Source: Bacillota bacterium
GTDB taxonomy: Bacteria > Bacillota > Clostridia > Christensenellales > Aristaeellaceae
Assembly: GCA_023413135.1 (NCBI GenBank)
Contig: JAEZQK010000093.1
Span: 1 to 12,314 of the forward strand
DNA: 12,314 bases
Direction: 5' to 3'
This document shows, piece by piece, positions 1 through 5,648 of the stretch (position 1 is its first letter; every line of letters begins with the position of its first letter). The position numbers and the translations under genes were made by a program. Under the pieces are notes generated by a model that worked only from the letters and a program-made list of their open reading frames with translations, made no database searches and was not told where the DNA came from.

Positions 1-4
1 ACTC

Positions 5-60
5 AACCTCCTTTGCTTTGTTGCGGTTGCCAGACCAGCTTCATTTTAGCAAAGGAGGTT
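5..60. repeat. 13-bp inverted repeat pairing a Shine-Dalgarno core with its complement
   Basis: Positions 5-17 and 48-60 are perfect 13-base reverse complements separated by 30 bases. One arm carries AAAGGAGGT and the other ACCTCCTTT, so an RNA from either strand would pair a consensus ribosome binding site with its complement. On the plus strand no start codon follows the site at a useful distance. On the minus strand the AAAGGAGGT at 6-14 lies six bases from the window edge, so it could serve a gene starting just outside. A 13-codon minus-strand ORF (44 to 3) sits inside the hairpin but has no clear binding site of its own. The structure is seen directly; a translational-control role is inference. 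Confidence 0.5.
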
Positions 61-85
61 CCTTATACCTAAAGTTTTTTACTCT

Positions 86-108
86 CACCAGCTCTGCTGG
101 TGGTTTTC
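86..108 (+). terminator. Rho-independent terminator-like hairpin
   Basis: A 7-bp stem (CACCAGC/GCTGGTG) with a three-base TCT loop is followed directly by GTTTTCTT on the plus strand. It would end a transcript entering from the left of the window. The T-tract is short, so strength is uncertain. Confidence 0.45.
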
Positions 109-130
109 TTGCGCTGAAGCTAACAAAGCA

Positions 131-159
131 ATATGCTCCCTGACCGCCAGGGAGCATAT
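131..159 (-). terminator. Terminator hairpin downstream of uxuB
   Basis: A perfect 12-bp stem (131-142 with 148-159) closes a five-base loop. It starts about 20 bases past the uxuB stop codon on the minus strand, and the minus-strand tail is T-rich (TTGCTTTGTTAG) rather than a clean U-run. Position and stem strength make it the likely end of the uxaC-uxuB transcript. Confidence 0.6.
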
Positions 160-179
160 GAAAACAAGGCTATTTTACA

Positions 180-1742
180 TTAAAACTTGCTTACGGTTTC
201 GTGCAGCAGCTTACGCACCGCACCGGGACCGGACACCATTTGAGCAAACATACCTTCCACTTTCCCGCCAAGACCGGCCTCGTAGAGGTTCACGCCAAAG
301 AGGGAAGCGTCGCTTACGATGGGGGAGAGCAGTTCATGGAACGGCCCCTTATCGCCCAAAGTGACCTTGCCCAAAACCGGTTGCAATTTCCCAAGCATCG
401 GATCGGGGCTCATCTCAAAAGGCTTTCCGTCATCCCCGATGCCCATCAGGTATCTCAGCCACGTGGCGAACACCAGGGGTATGGCGGTGAGGCTTGCAGT
501 ATCAAGATCGGGACGCTTTTGATAGGCTTTAAGCGTTTCGCCAAAGCGGATGGGAAGCTTTTGGGAGGTGTCTGTGGCGATCCTTTGAGGGGTATCGGGC
601 AGGAAGGGGTTGGGGAAGCGCACGTTCAGCACTTCATTAAGAAAATCCGCCGGACGGATGATTTTGGGGTCGGCTACCACCGGCATGCCTTCCACATGAC
701 CCAGATGGTGCACCAGCCGCTTCAAATCGTCATCCTTCATTTCCGCATGTATGCTGGTATAGTTAAGCAAGCAGCCCAGCACCGCCAGGGCGGTATGCAG
801 GGGATTTAAGCAAGTGCCTACCTTCATTTTTTCCGTCAGGTTCACCGTGTCCCTGTCGGCGAAGAGCACCCCGGCCAAATGAAGGGGAGGCCGGTCGTTT
901 GGAAAGCGGTCCTCCACCACCAGGTATTGCGCCTCCTCGGCGTTGACGAAGGCGGCGGTATAGGTGCGTTTGCCGGTAACGATAATGCCTGTCTCCTCAA
1001 ACCCGGCCTTTTGAAGCATATCTTGCACAGCCTCATCCGGGCGGGGCGTGATCTTGTCGATCATCGTCCAGGGGAAGGAGACCTTTGTTTCATCCTCCAG
1101 GTATTTCAGGAAGCCTGCTTCCGCCCGGCCCTCCGCTACCCAGCGGCTTGCTACTTGAAGCACGGCGCTGCGGAGCCTTTCGCCGTTGTGGGAACAGTTG
1201 TCCATACTCACCAAGGCCAGGGGATACGCGCCGCTTAGATAGCGGTGAAGACAAAGGGCTGCTGTTTTACCCATGAGGCTGCTGTCCGCCGTGAACGCAT
1301 ACCCTTTTTCCGTAATGGTGAAGCTGACCATTTGCAGCGTGGGGCTGGCGAAAACTTCTTTCAGCTTCTCCCAATCCTGCCCTTCGCCCGAGGCCACGTT
1401 CAGCGCGCCCACCACGCTGCCCAGCACGCGCTTTTCCACAGAACCGTTTGATTTTAGCACCGCCAAAACGCTTAACGAATCAAAAGGCAGGTAGGCCTTT
1501 TCGATCAATTCCTCGTCGAATCCTTCCGCAACCAGGATGCCCGTGCCGGTTTTGCCCTGGTCCAGCAGATCGTCCTGCAGCGCGCACAGGAAGGCGCGGA
1601 AGATGTTCCCGGCGCCCAGGTGCACCCAGGCGGGGCTTTTTTGCGTGCGTTCCCGGACCAGTGCACGGTCGTACTTGGGCAGGCGGAAACCTTGGTCTGT
1701 CCACTGCTGCGTGTTTTTAAGTGCAGCGTCGCTCAACTTCAT
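180..1742 (-). CDS. uxuB: Fructuronate reductase / D-mannonate oxidoreductase (mannitol dehydrogenase family)
   Basis: Predicted cytosolic NAD-dependent enzyme that interconverts D-fructuronate and D-mannonate (or tagaturonate and altronate), the step after UxaC. The 520-residue product has the Rossmann-type N-terminal motif HLGAGNIFRA (41-50), MDNCSHNGE (180-188), FPWTMIDKITPRP (223-235) and the family catalytic cluster K307...N313..H316. The Lys-Asn spacing here is one residue longer than the K-x4-N-x2-H I recall for mannitol dehydrogenases. It is somewhat longer than E. coli UxuB (about 486 residues). The start is backed by GGGAGG and AAGGA upstream. It lies 41 bases after uxaC on the same strand, so the two are probably cotranscribed. 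Fructuronate versus tagaturonate preference cannot be told from sequence; no uxuA or uxaA is in the window. Confidence 0.88.
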   Translation of the reverse strand: MKLSDAALKNTQQWTDQGFRLPKYDRALVRERTQKSPAWVHLGAGNIFRAFLCALQDDLLDQGKTGTGILVAEGFDEELIEKAYLPFDSLSVLAVLKSNGSVEKRVLGSVVGALNVASGEGQDWEKLKEVFASPTLQMVSFTITEKGYAFTADSSLMGKTAALCLHRYLSGAYPLALVSMDNCSHNGERLRSAVLQVASRWVAEGRAEAGFLKYLEDETKVSFPWTMIDKITPRPDEAVQDMLQKAGFEETGIIVTGKRTYTAAFVNAEEAQYLVVEDRFPNDRPPLHLAGVLFADRDTVNLTEKMKVGTCLNPLHTALAVLGCLLNYTSIHAEMKDDDLKRLVHHLGHVEGMPVVADPKIIRPADFLNEVLNVRFPNPFLPDTPQRIATDTSQKLPIRFGETLKAYQKRPDLDTASLTAIPLVFATWLRYLMGIGDDGKPFEMSPDPMLGKLQPVLGKVTLGDKGPFHELLSPIVSDASLFGVNLYEAGLGGKVEGMFAQMVSGPGAVRKLLHETVSKF

Positions 1743-1783
1743 TGTCCTTATCCTCCCGGCTTTTCAAGTGTCTTTCAGGTGCC

Positions 1784-3184
1784 TTACATATGAAAATATT
1801 GATGCGCGTTGTTGAAGCAGATGTCCTGCACCATGTTTTTCAGGAATGGAATATCGTTTGGATATTCGCCGTTTTCCACCCAGGTACCGATGACGTCGCA
1901 CAGGATGCGCCGGAAATATTCGTGCCTGGGATAGCTGACAAACGAGCGGCTGTCGGTGAGCATGCCTACGAACCGGCTCAAAAGCCCAAGGTTGGCAAGG
2001 GTTTTCATTTGTTCCACCATGCCGTCCCGCTGATCCAGGAACCACCAGGCGGAACCCATTTGGATTTTGCCGGGTATGCCCGACTGCTGGAAGTTGCCCA
2101 GCATGGTGCCGATTACGGCACCCGCGGCGGGGTTCAGGCTGTACAGAATCGTTTTGGGCAGGCTGTCCTTTGCATCCTGGGCGTCCAGCAGGCGGGAAAG
2201 ATTGTGGGCGATGGGCTCATCCAGAATGGAGTCAAAGCCCACATCCGGCCCGTAGGTGTCAAATATGCGGGTGTTGTTGTTGCGCATGGCGGCGATATGG
2301 TACTGCTGAACCCAGCCCCTTTGGTGGTACATACCGCCAAGAGCGGCGAGCAGTGCCGTACGGTAATGGGCCGCATCCTCCGGGGACACGGGCTCGCCCT
2401 CCAGGCTGTCCCGAAGGGCCCGGTCGGCCTTTTTCATCTTCACATCCGCAAAGGGCACCGTATCCAGCCCATGATCGGATACGCGGCAGCCGGCCTCGTG
2501 GAAGAAATCCACCCGCTTTTCAAGCGCGGTGATGACATCTTCCGTACTCTTTAAGGGCATGTGGGAAACATGGGAAAGCTTCTCCATATATTGTGCGAAG
2601 CCCGCCCGGTCTACATTCACCGCCTTGTCGGGCCGGAAGGCGGGAAGGACCCTGGCATGAAGCGTACCCTCCTGCGCAATTTGCTTATGCCAGTGCAAAT
2701 CATCGATGGGATCATCGGTAGTGCACAGCGTGTCCACCCGGAATTTGTCTATCAGCCCCTGAGCCCGGTAATCCTCCGTAGCCAAGAGGGCATTGCATTG
2801 TTCCCAAATCTCCGGGGCGGTCTTTTCGTTCAGTATCGTATCGATGCCAAACACCCTTTTCAGTTCCAGATGCGTCCAGTGGTATAGCGGGTTGCCGATG
2901 GCATGGGGCAGCATCTTGGCATAGGCGAAGAACTTGTCCCTATCATCACCATCTCCCCGGATCAGCTTTTCCGGAATGCCAAATGAAAGCATGGCCCGCC
3001 ATTTGTAATGGTCGCCTCCCAGAAACAGATGCCCTACGTTGCGGAAAGAGATATTTTCAGCAATTTCTTTGGGGCTCAAATGGCAATGGTAATCTAATAT
3101 GGGCATGTGCTCGGCGGCCTCATGGTAAAGTACCTTGGCTGTTTCGGTAGATAGCAGAAAATCCTGATCCATGAATTGTTTCAT
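1784..3184 (-). CDS. uxaC: Glucuronate isomerase (uronate isomerase)
   Basis: Isomerises D-glucuronate to D-fructuronate and D-galacturonate to D-tagaturonate, a cytosolic entry step to uronate catabolism. The 466-residue product matches the family length (E. coli about 470). It has the amidohydrolase-type metal motif DYHCHL (H33, H35), the CTTDDP motif, and a highly typical C-terminal block running GSAWWFLDQRDGM, FVGMLTDSRSF and YPRHEYFRRIL. I start it at 3184 rather than the upstream ATG at 3205: AGGAGG lies nine bases before 3184, and the shorter form begins MKQFMDQDFLLS, which fits the family N terminus. It is first in a two-gene unit with uxuB; a candidate promoter is at 3279-3307 and a hairpin lies in the leader. 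Confidence 0.93.
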   Translation of the reverse strand: MKQFMDQDFLLSTETAKVLYHEAAEHMPILDYHCHLSPKEIAENISFRNVGHLFLGGDHYKWRAMLSFGIPEKLIRGDGDDRDKFFAYAKMLPHAIGNPLYHWTHLELKRVFGIDTILNEKTAPEIWEQCNALLATEDYRAQGLIDKFRVDTLCTTDDPIDDLHWHKQIAQEGTLHARVLPAFRPDKAVNVDRAGFAQYMEKLSHVSHMPLKSTEDVITALEKRVDFFHEAGCRVSDHGLDTVPFADVKMKKADRALRDSLEGEPVSPEDAAHYRTALLAALGGMYHQRGWVQQYHIAAMRNNNTRIFDTYGPDVGFDSILDEPIAHNLSRLLDAQDAKDSLPKTILYSLNPAAGAVIGTMLGNFQQSGIPGKIQMGSAWWFLDQRDGMVEQMKTLANLGLLSRFVGMLTDSRSFVSYPRHEYFRRILCDVIGTWVENGEYPNDIPFLKNMVQDICFNNAHQYFHM

Positions 3185-3209
3185 CGTAGGATACCTCCTG
3201 TGCATTGTA

Positions 3210-3242
3210 GCCGGAAGAATTGCCCTGCTTCATTCCTCCGGC
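3210..3242 (-). promoter_or_regulatory. Hairpin in the uxaC leader
   Basis: Arms 3210-3219 and 3233-3242 pair over ten bases with one mismatch. The structure lies about 25 bases upstream of the uxaC start. Its minus-strand sequence includes GGAGGAATG, which could open a 37-codon ORF (3233 to 3120) overlapping uxaC out of frame, although the binding site is unusually close to that ATG. Whether it regulates uxaC is unknown. Confidence 0.35.
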
Positions 3243-3278
3243 AATCCTGATACCTGGAAAACAAAACATTCTTATCTC

Positions 3279-3307
3279 ATCTTACACCAAAACGGGCAGC
3301 ATTTGAA
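3279..3307 (-). promoter_or_regulatory. Candidate sigma-A promoter for uxaC-uxuB
   Basis: On the minus strand TTCAAA (3307-3302) and TAAGAT (3284-3279) are separated by exactly 17 bases, each matching the consensus at four of six positions. Transcription would start near 3272 and give a leader of about 90 bases. No operator resembling those near fucI is seen here. Confidence 0.4.
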
Positions 3308-3355
3308 GCCTTTTCAAGGTAAAAGCTTGTTTTTTGCGCGTCAGGCGGAAAATGA

Positions 3356-3364
3356 TGATATAAT
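3356..3364 (+). promoter_or_regulatory. Extended -10 promoter for the Smr/DUF454 unit
   Basis: TGATATAAT is a perfect extended -10 element (TGN plus TATAAT). No good -35 hexamer is seen at 17 bases, which extended -10 promoters can tolerate. Start of transcription is expected near 3371. A second perfect TATAAT occurs at 3436-3441, closer to the Smr gene, also without a clear -35. The region is divergent from the uxaC promoter. Confidence 0.55.
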
Positions 3365-3371
3365 GGGTTTG

Positions 3372-3391
3372 GCAACCCGCGCGCGGGTTGC
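3372..3391. promoter_or_regulatory. Perfect 20-bp palindrome at the predicted transcription start
   Basis: GCAACCCGCG is followed at once by its exact reverse complement. It begins seven bases after the extended -10 element, so it overlaps the expected +1 site. It could be an operator for a dimeric repressor or a GC-rich 5'-end hairpin. Smaller self-complementary stretches follow (GGTC-TGCG-GACC and CCGTTTACGG, which share bases), so the 5' end of this RNA looks structured. No T-tract follows, so it is not a terminator. Confidence 0.55.
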
Positions 3392-3474
3392 GGGTCTGCG
3401 GACCGTTTACGGAACCGGCACGCCGATAAACAGAATATAATGTTGAAAAATTTACCGGGCTTGAAGGGGAGGGG

Positions 3475-3726
3475 ATGCGCTTGCAGCCTGGTATCATGGA
3501 AATCGACGTTCACGGCATGACGAAATACCAGGCCAAAGTGTTCATCGACAGCCGCCTGAAAAGGGCCGATTTGAGCGTGTATCGTGTAAGAATCATTCAT
3601 GGATACCGGGGCGGAACGGAACTGCGCGATATGGTGCGGGAAGAGTACAGGAATCATCCCAGGGTACTTCGGATAGCCTACAGTGTGAACCCCGGTGAAA
3701 CGGAACTGGTGCTTCGCGAATATTGA
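3475..3726 (+). CDS. Small stand-alone Smr-domain protein
   Basis: An 83-residue protein made almost entirely of one Smr domain, the C-terminal domain of MutS2, linked to nicking of branched DNA and to RNA or ribosome-associated cleavage. The two family motifs are present: IDVHGMT (10-16), equivalent to LDLHG, and IIHGYRGGTEL (40-50), equivalent to HGxGxG with the first G-x-G altered, followed by the NPGETE turn (72-77). There is no MutS ATPase part. The ATG is preceded by GAAGGGGAGGGG; an alternative start at 3496 (MEIDVHG) would keep the whole domain but lacks a good binding site. It is directly followed by the DUF454 gene on the same strand and is probably cotranscribed. The substrate is not predictable. 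Confidence 0.82.
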   Translation: MRLQPGIMEIDVHGMTKYQAKVFIDSRLKRADLSVYRVRIIHGYRGGTELRDMVREEYRNHPRVLRIAYSVNPGETELVLREY

Positions 3727-3815
3727 GCGAGCCTTTAAAGGGCCGACGCGCAGAGGATGGCGTTTTTGAAGCCCGCACTGCAAAGGCGGCTGAACGAAGG
3801 GAACGGAAGGAATTC

Positions 3816-4226
3816 ATGAGGAAAAGGCTGCTGGTCATATGCGGCTGGCTGATGGTGGCGATAGGCATGGCAGGCATCATTTTGCCTGTGCTTCCCACCA
3901 CGCCTTTTTTGCTGCTGGCGGCAGCCTGTTTCTCCGGCACATCGGAAAGGGCGTATCGCTTTTTATTGAAAAGCCCGGTTTTCGGCCCCTATATCCGCCA
4001 TTATCGAACGAAGCAAGGCGTCAGCGTAAGGACGAAGGTGCAGGCAATTTCTCTGCTGTGGGCATTGCTTATTCTGGGGGCGGTGACCATGGGAAAGACT
4101 TGGGCTTATATTGTTTTTCCAATCATCGGTGCGGGCGTTACCTGCCATCTGCTTTTGATCAAGACTGCCCTTCCCGAAAAGGGAAGTACATCCGCTTGCA
4201 AGCGTGTGAAGGAGGAGCTGCCATAA
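3816..4226 (+). CDS. DUF454 (YbaN-like) inner-membrane protein
   Basis: A 136-residue predicted membrane protein. The family signature is clear: GxxLPVLPTTPFLLLAAACFSGTSERAYRFLL (about 20-51), with hydrophobic segments near 5-24, 28-40, 76-92 and 95-115, and a basic, charged C-terminal tail. The molecular role of the family is not established. I start it at the ATG at 3816, which has AAGGA six bases upstream and gives the usual family N terminus (MRKRLLVICGWLMV). A longer version from a TTG at 3723 overlapping the Smr stop would add 31 charged residues and has no ribosome binding site. A terminator follows at 4305. Confidence 0.8.
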   Translation: MRKRLLVICGWLMVAIGMAGIILPVLPTTPFLLLAAACFSGTSERAYRFLLKSPVFGPYIRHYRTKQGVSVRTKVQAISLLWALLILGAVTMGKTWAYIVFPIIGAGVTCHLLLIKTALPEKGSTSACKRVKEELP

Positions 4227-4234
4227 GTGTGCCG

Positions 4235-4256
4235 GGAAAACGAAGTTTCGTTTTCC
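4235..4256. other. Hairpin just after the DUF454 stop codon
   Basis: GGAAAACGA and TCGTTTTCC form a 9-bp perfect stem around an AGTT loop, eight bases past the stop. There is no following T-run on either strand. It may protect the 3' end of the message ahead of the real terminator; this role is inference. Confidence 0.4.
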
Positions 4257-4304
4257 AAGCCTCCCTTGCATCCCCGGAAGAATGCGAAATTGCTTGATGA
4301 CCAG

Positions 4305-4340
4305 AGTCTCGTGGATTGTTTCAATCCGCGGGACTTTTTC
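4305..4340 (+). terminator. Strong intrinsic terminator for the Smr/DUF454 unit
   Basis: A 14-bp stem (4305-4318 with 4322-4335, two G-U pairs) closes a TTT loop and runs straight into TTTTTC. Location 79 bases after the DUF454 stop and before the NlpC/P60 gene separates the two transcription units. Confidence 0.82.
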
Positions 4341-4414
4341 TGTTGCGAACCATGACGGTTGCGCAAACATACGGTGATATGGGACGCACTGGCGTCAGAA
4401 CTGGGAGTGAAAAT

Positions 4415-5203
4415 ATGATCCAGCCAGCGAAGCTGATCGAAATATTTAGCGTGATGTACCAGGAAAAATGGAAGTACCAATGGGGCGCCGCCAGGGAGGG
4501 CGTGGTGGATTGCAGCGGTGCGTTCGCCTACGCCTTCCGTAAGCTGGGAGGATATATGTACCATGGCAGCAATACCATGTGGCGCAAATATACGATGGAA
4601 AAGGGGAAAATAGACCAGATTACTTTGGTGCCTGGCATGGCGGTCTTCCGCTTGCGTAAAAGCGGCAAGGAGCCGGCTGCCTATAAGTCGGACGGGCTGG
4701 GGGACTTTTATCATGTCGGGCTGTTCATAGGCAACGGCGAGGTGATTGAAGCAAGGTCCGCACAATCGGGGGTTGTAAAAAGCACTATCGCAAGCTGGCA
4801 ATATGCGGCAAGACTGTCCGGGGTGGATTATACCGGCCAGGTACCGGAGTTGCCTCCCTCGCAGCCGCTGCCCGTATTGCGAAAGGGCAGCGTCGGCTAC
4901 TGGGTCACGGAAGCGCAATTGCGGCTGATTGCCCATGGCTTCCCTCTGCCCCTGTATGGCGCCGACGGCAACTTTGGAGAGGAAACGCAGGCGGCGGTGA
5001 AGGCATTCCAGGCTGCCCGGGGGCTCGTAGTGGATGGCGTCATCGGGCCGGATACCTGGGGAGAACTGAATGAAGTTTCGGTACCGGATGAAGAACGGTA
5101 CTCGGTGCTGATTCCAAACCTTACTTTGGAGGCGGCGCAGAAATTCATGGAAATGTATCCGGAGGCCATCATCCAGCATCCCCCCGCGGCGCAAAACGGA
5201 TAA
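4415..5203 (+). CDS. NlpC/P60-type cysteine peptidase with peptidoglycan-binding domain
   Basis: A 262-residue putative cell-wall hydrolase expected to cut peptide stems of peptidoglycan. Residues 1-125 are an NlpC/P60-like fold with the catalytic cysteine in VVDCSGAF (C33) and the histidine in DFYHVGLFIG (H100). Residues about 155-210 form a PG_binding_1 domain (LRKGSVGYWVTEAQLRL ... GNFGEETQAAVKAFQAARGLVVDGVIGPDTWGEL). A 50-residue tail follows (YSVLIPNLTLEAAQKFMEMYP) that I do not recognise firmly. The ATG at 4415 has GGGAGTG upstream; a longer ORF from 4316 begins inside the terminator and is rejected. With this start there is no signal peptide or membrane segment, which is unusual for a wall enzyme and resembles phage endolysins. 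No clear promoter was found between 4341 and 4414. Confidence 0.8.
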   Translation: MIQPAKLIEIFSVMYQEKWKYQWGAAREGVVDCSGAFAYAFRKLGGYMYHGSNTMWRKYTMEKGKIDQITLVPGMAVFRLRKSGKEPAAYKSDGLGDFYHVGLFIGNGEVIEARSAQSGVVKSTIASWQYAARLSGVDYTGQVPELPPSQPLPVLRKGSVGYWVTEAQLRLIAHGFPLPLYGADGNFGEETQAAVKAFQAARGLVVDGVIGPDTWGELNEVSVPDEERYSVLIPNLTLEAAQKFMEMYPEAIIQHPPAAQNG

Positions 5204-5214
5204 TACTGCTTCCA

Positions 5215-5446
5215 AACATTATTGCGTCGTTGCCGTGGATCTTTTCGCGCACTACGGCGTCGACTTGTACCCGGCTTGCTCAATCGGCGCGCTGCTGCGC
5301 TGCCGCTTGCATCGCTTGTATCGCAAGCTTCCTATTGCCGCCACTGGCGGCAGCCGGGCTACGGAACCCAGCGTAGCGCGGCGTTGCCTCGCTTTGTCTC
5401 CTTGTATTGCGCAAAAATCCCTCACGGCCATCGACGCAATAATGTT
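5215..5446. repeat. MITE-like or large foldback element with inverted ends
   Basis: The left end reads AACATTATTGCGTCG (5215-5229) and the right end carries its exact reverse complement (5432-5446). The similarity continues inward with small gaps: CCGTG at 5233-5237 matches CACGG at 5422-5426, then a T-rich/GCGC stretch on the left faces GCGC plus A5 on the right. The interior of about 150 bases is rich in short hairpins, including TGCCGCC-ACT-GGCGGCA (5336-5352) and GCTACG...CGTAGC. No ORF, ribosome binding site or codon pattern is convincing. No target duplication is evident. It looks like a non-autonomous inverted-repeat element or long structured intergenic repeat; copy number cannot be tested here. 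Confidence 0.55.
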
Positions 5447-5502
5447 CTCCATTAGTATGATGGGTGCATTTATGTTTTCAATCTGCATAAGTGATTTTTG
5501 CA

Positions 5503-5536
5503 AAATGCCCCGTCGGATGCACCGAAGGGGCATTTG
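5503..5536. terminator. Bidirectional terminator between converging genes
   Basis: AAATGCCCC (5503-5511) pairs with GGGGCATTT (5527-5535); inside, TCGG and CCGA extend the stem after a single G-A mismatch around an ATGCA loop. The plus strand continues GTTCTT and the minus strand reads GGGGCATTTTGC, so both directions have a T-rich tail. It sits between the plus-strand NlpC/P60 gene and the minus-strand isomerase. Confidence 0.6.
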
Positions 5537-5596
5537 TTCTTGCCTTCAATCAAAACCGATATATATCTATACGAAATAAGTTTTTCGGAGATGGGT

Positions 5597-5634
5597 GCGG
5601 GAAGAGGGATTTTTTCAAAAAGCCCTATTCCCGC
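5597..5634 (-). terminator. Long hairpin after the isomerase gene, probable terminator
   Basis: GCGGGAA (5597-5603) pairs with TTCCCGC (5628-5634), AGGG with CCCT, and an inner T-run with an A-run, with two single mismatches. It begins 14 bases past the isomerase stop on the minus strand. No T-run follows the outer stem, but GGGCTTTTT lies within the structure. Its place fits termination or 3'-end protection of the fucI operon. Confidence 0.5.
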
Positions 5635-5648
5635 ATATCATCATGATT

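Noticed and set aside
1721..2554. A 277-codon plus-strand ORF
   Set aside because: It is antisense to uxaC, whose protein is conserved across this whole stretch.
3723..3815. TTG start of the DUF454 gene overlapping the Smr stop
   Set aside because: It lacks a ribosome binding site, and the family protein begins at the ATG at 3816; kept only as an alternative.
4316..4414. N-terminal extension of the NlpC/P60 protein
   Set aside because: The start would be a TTG inside the terminator hairpin with no ribosome binding site; the ATG at 4415 has one.
4106..5215. A 369-codon minus-strand ORF
   Set aside because: It lies opposite the NlpC/P60 gene and crosses the terminator at 4305-4340; its translation has no domain pattern.
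5235..5579. Small ORFs of 77 to 114 codons in the intergenic region after the NlpC/P60 gene
   Set aside because: They run through the inverted-repeat element and terminator hairpin, have no ribosome binding sites, and the translations look like random Arg/Cys-rich products.
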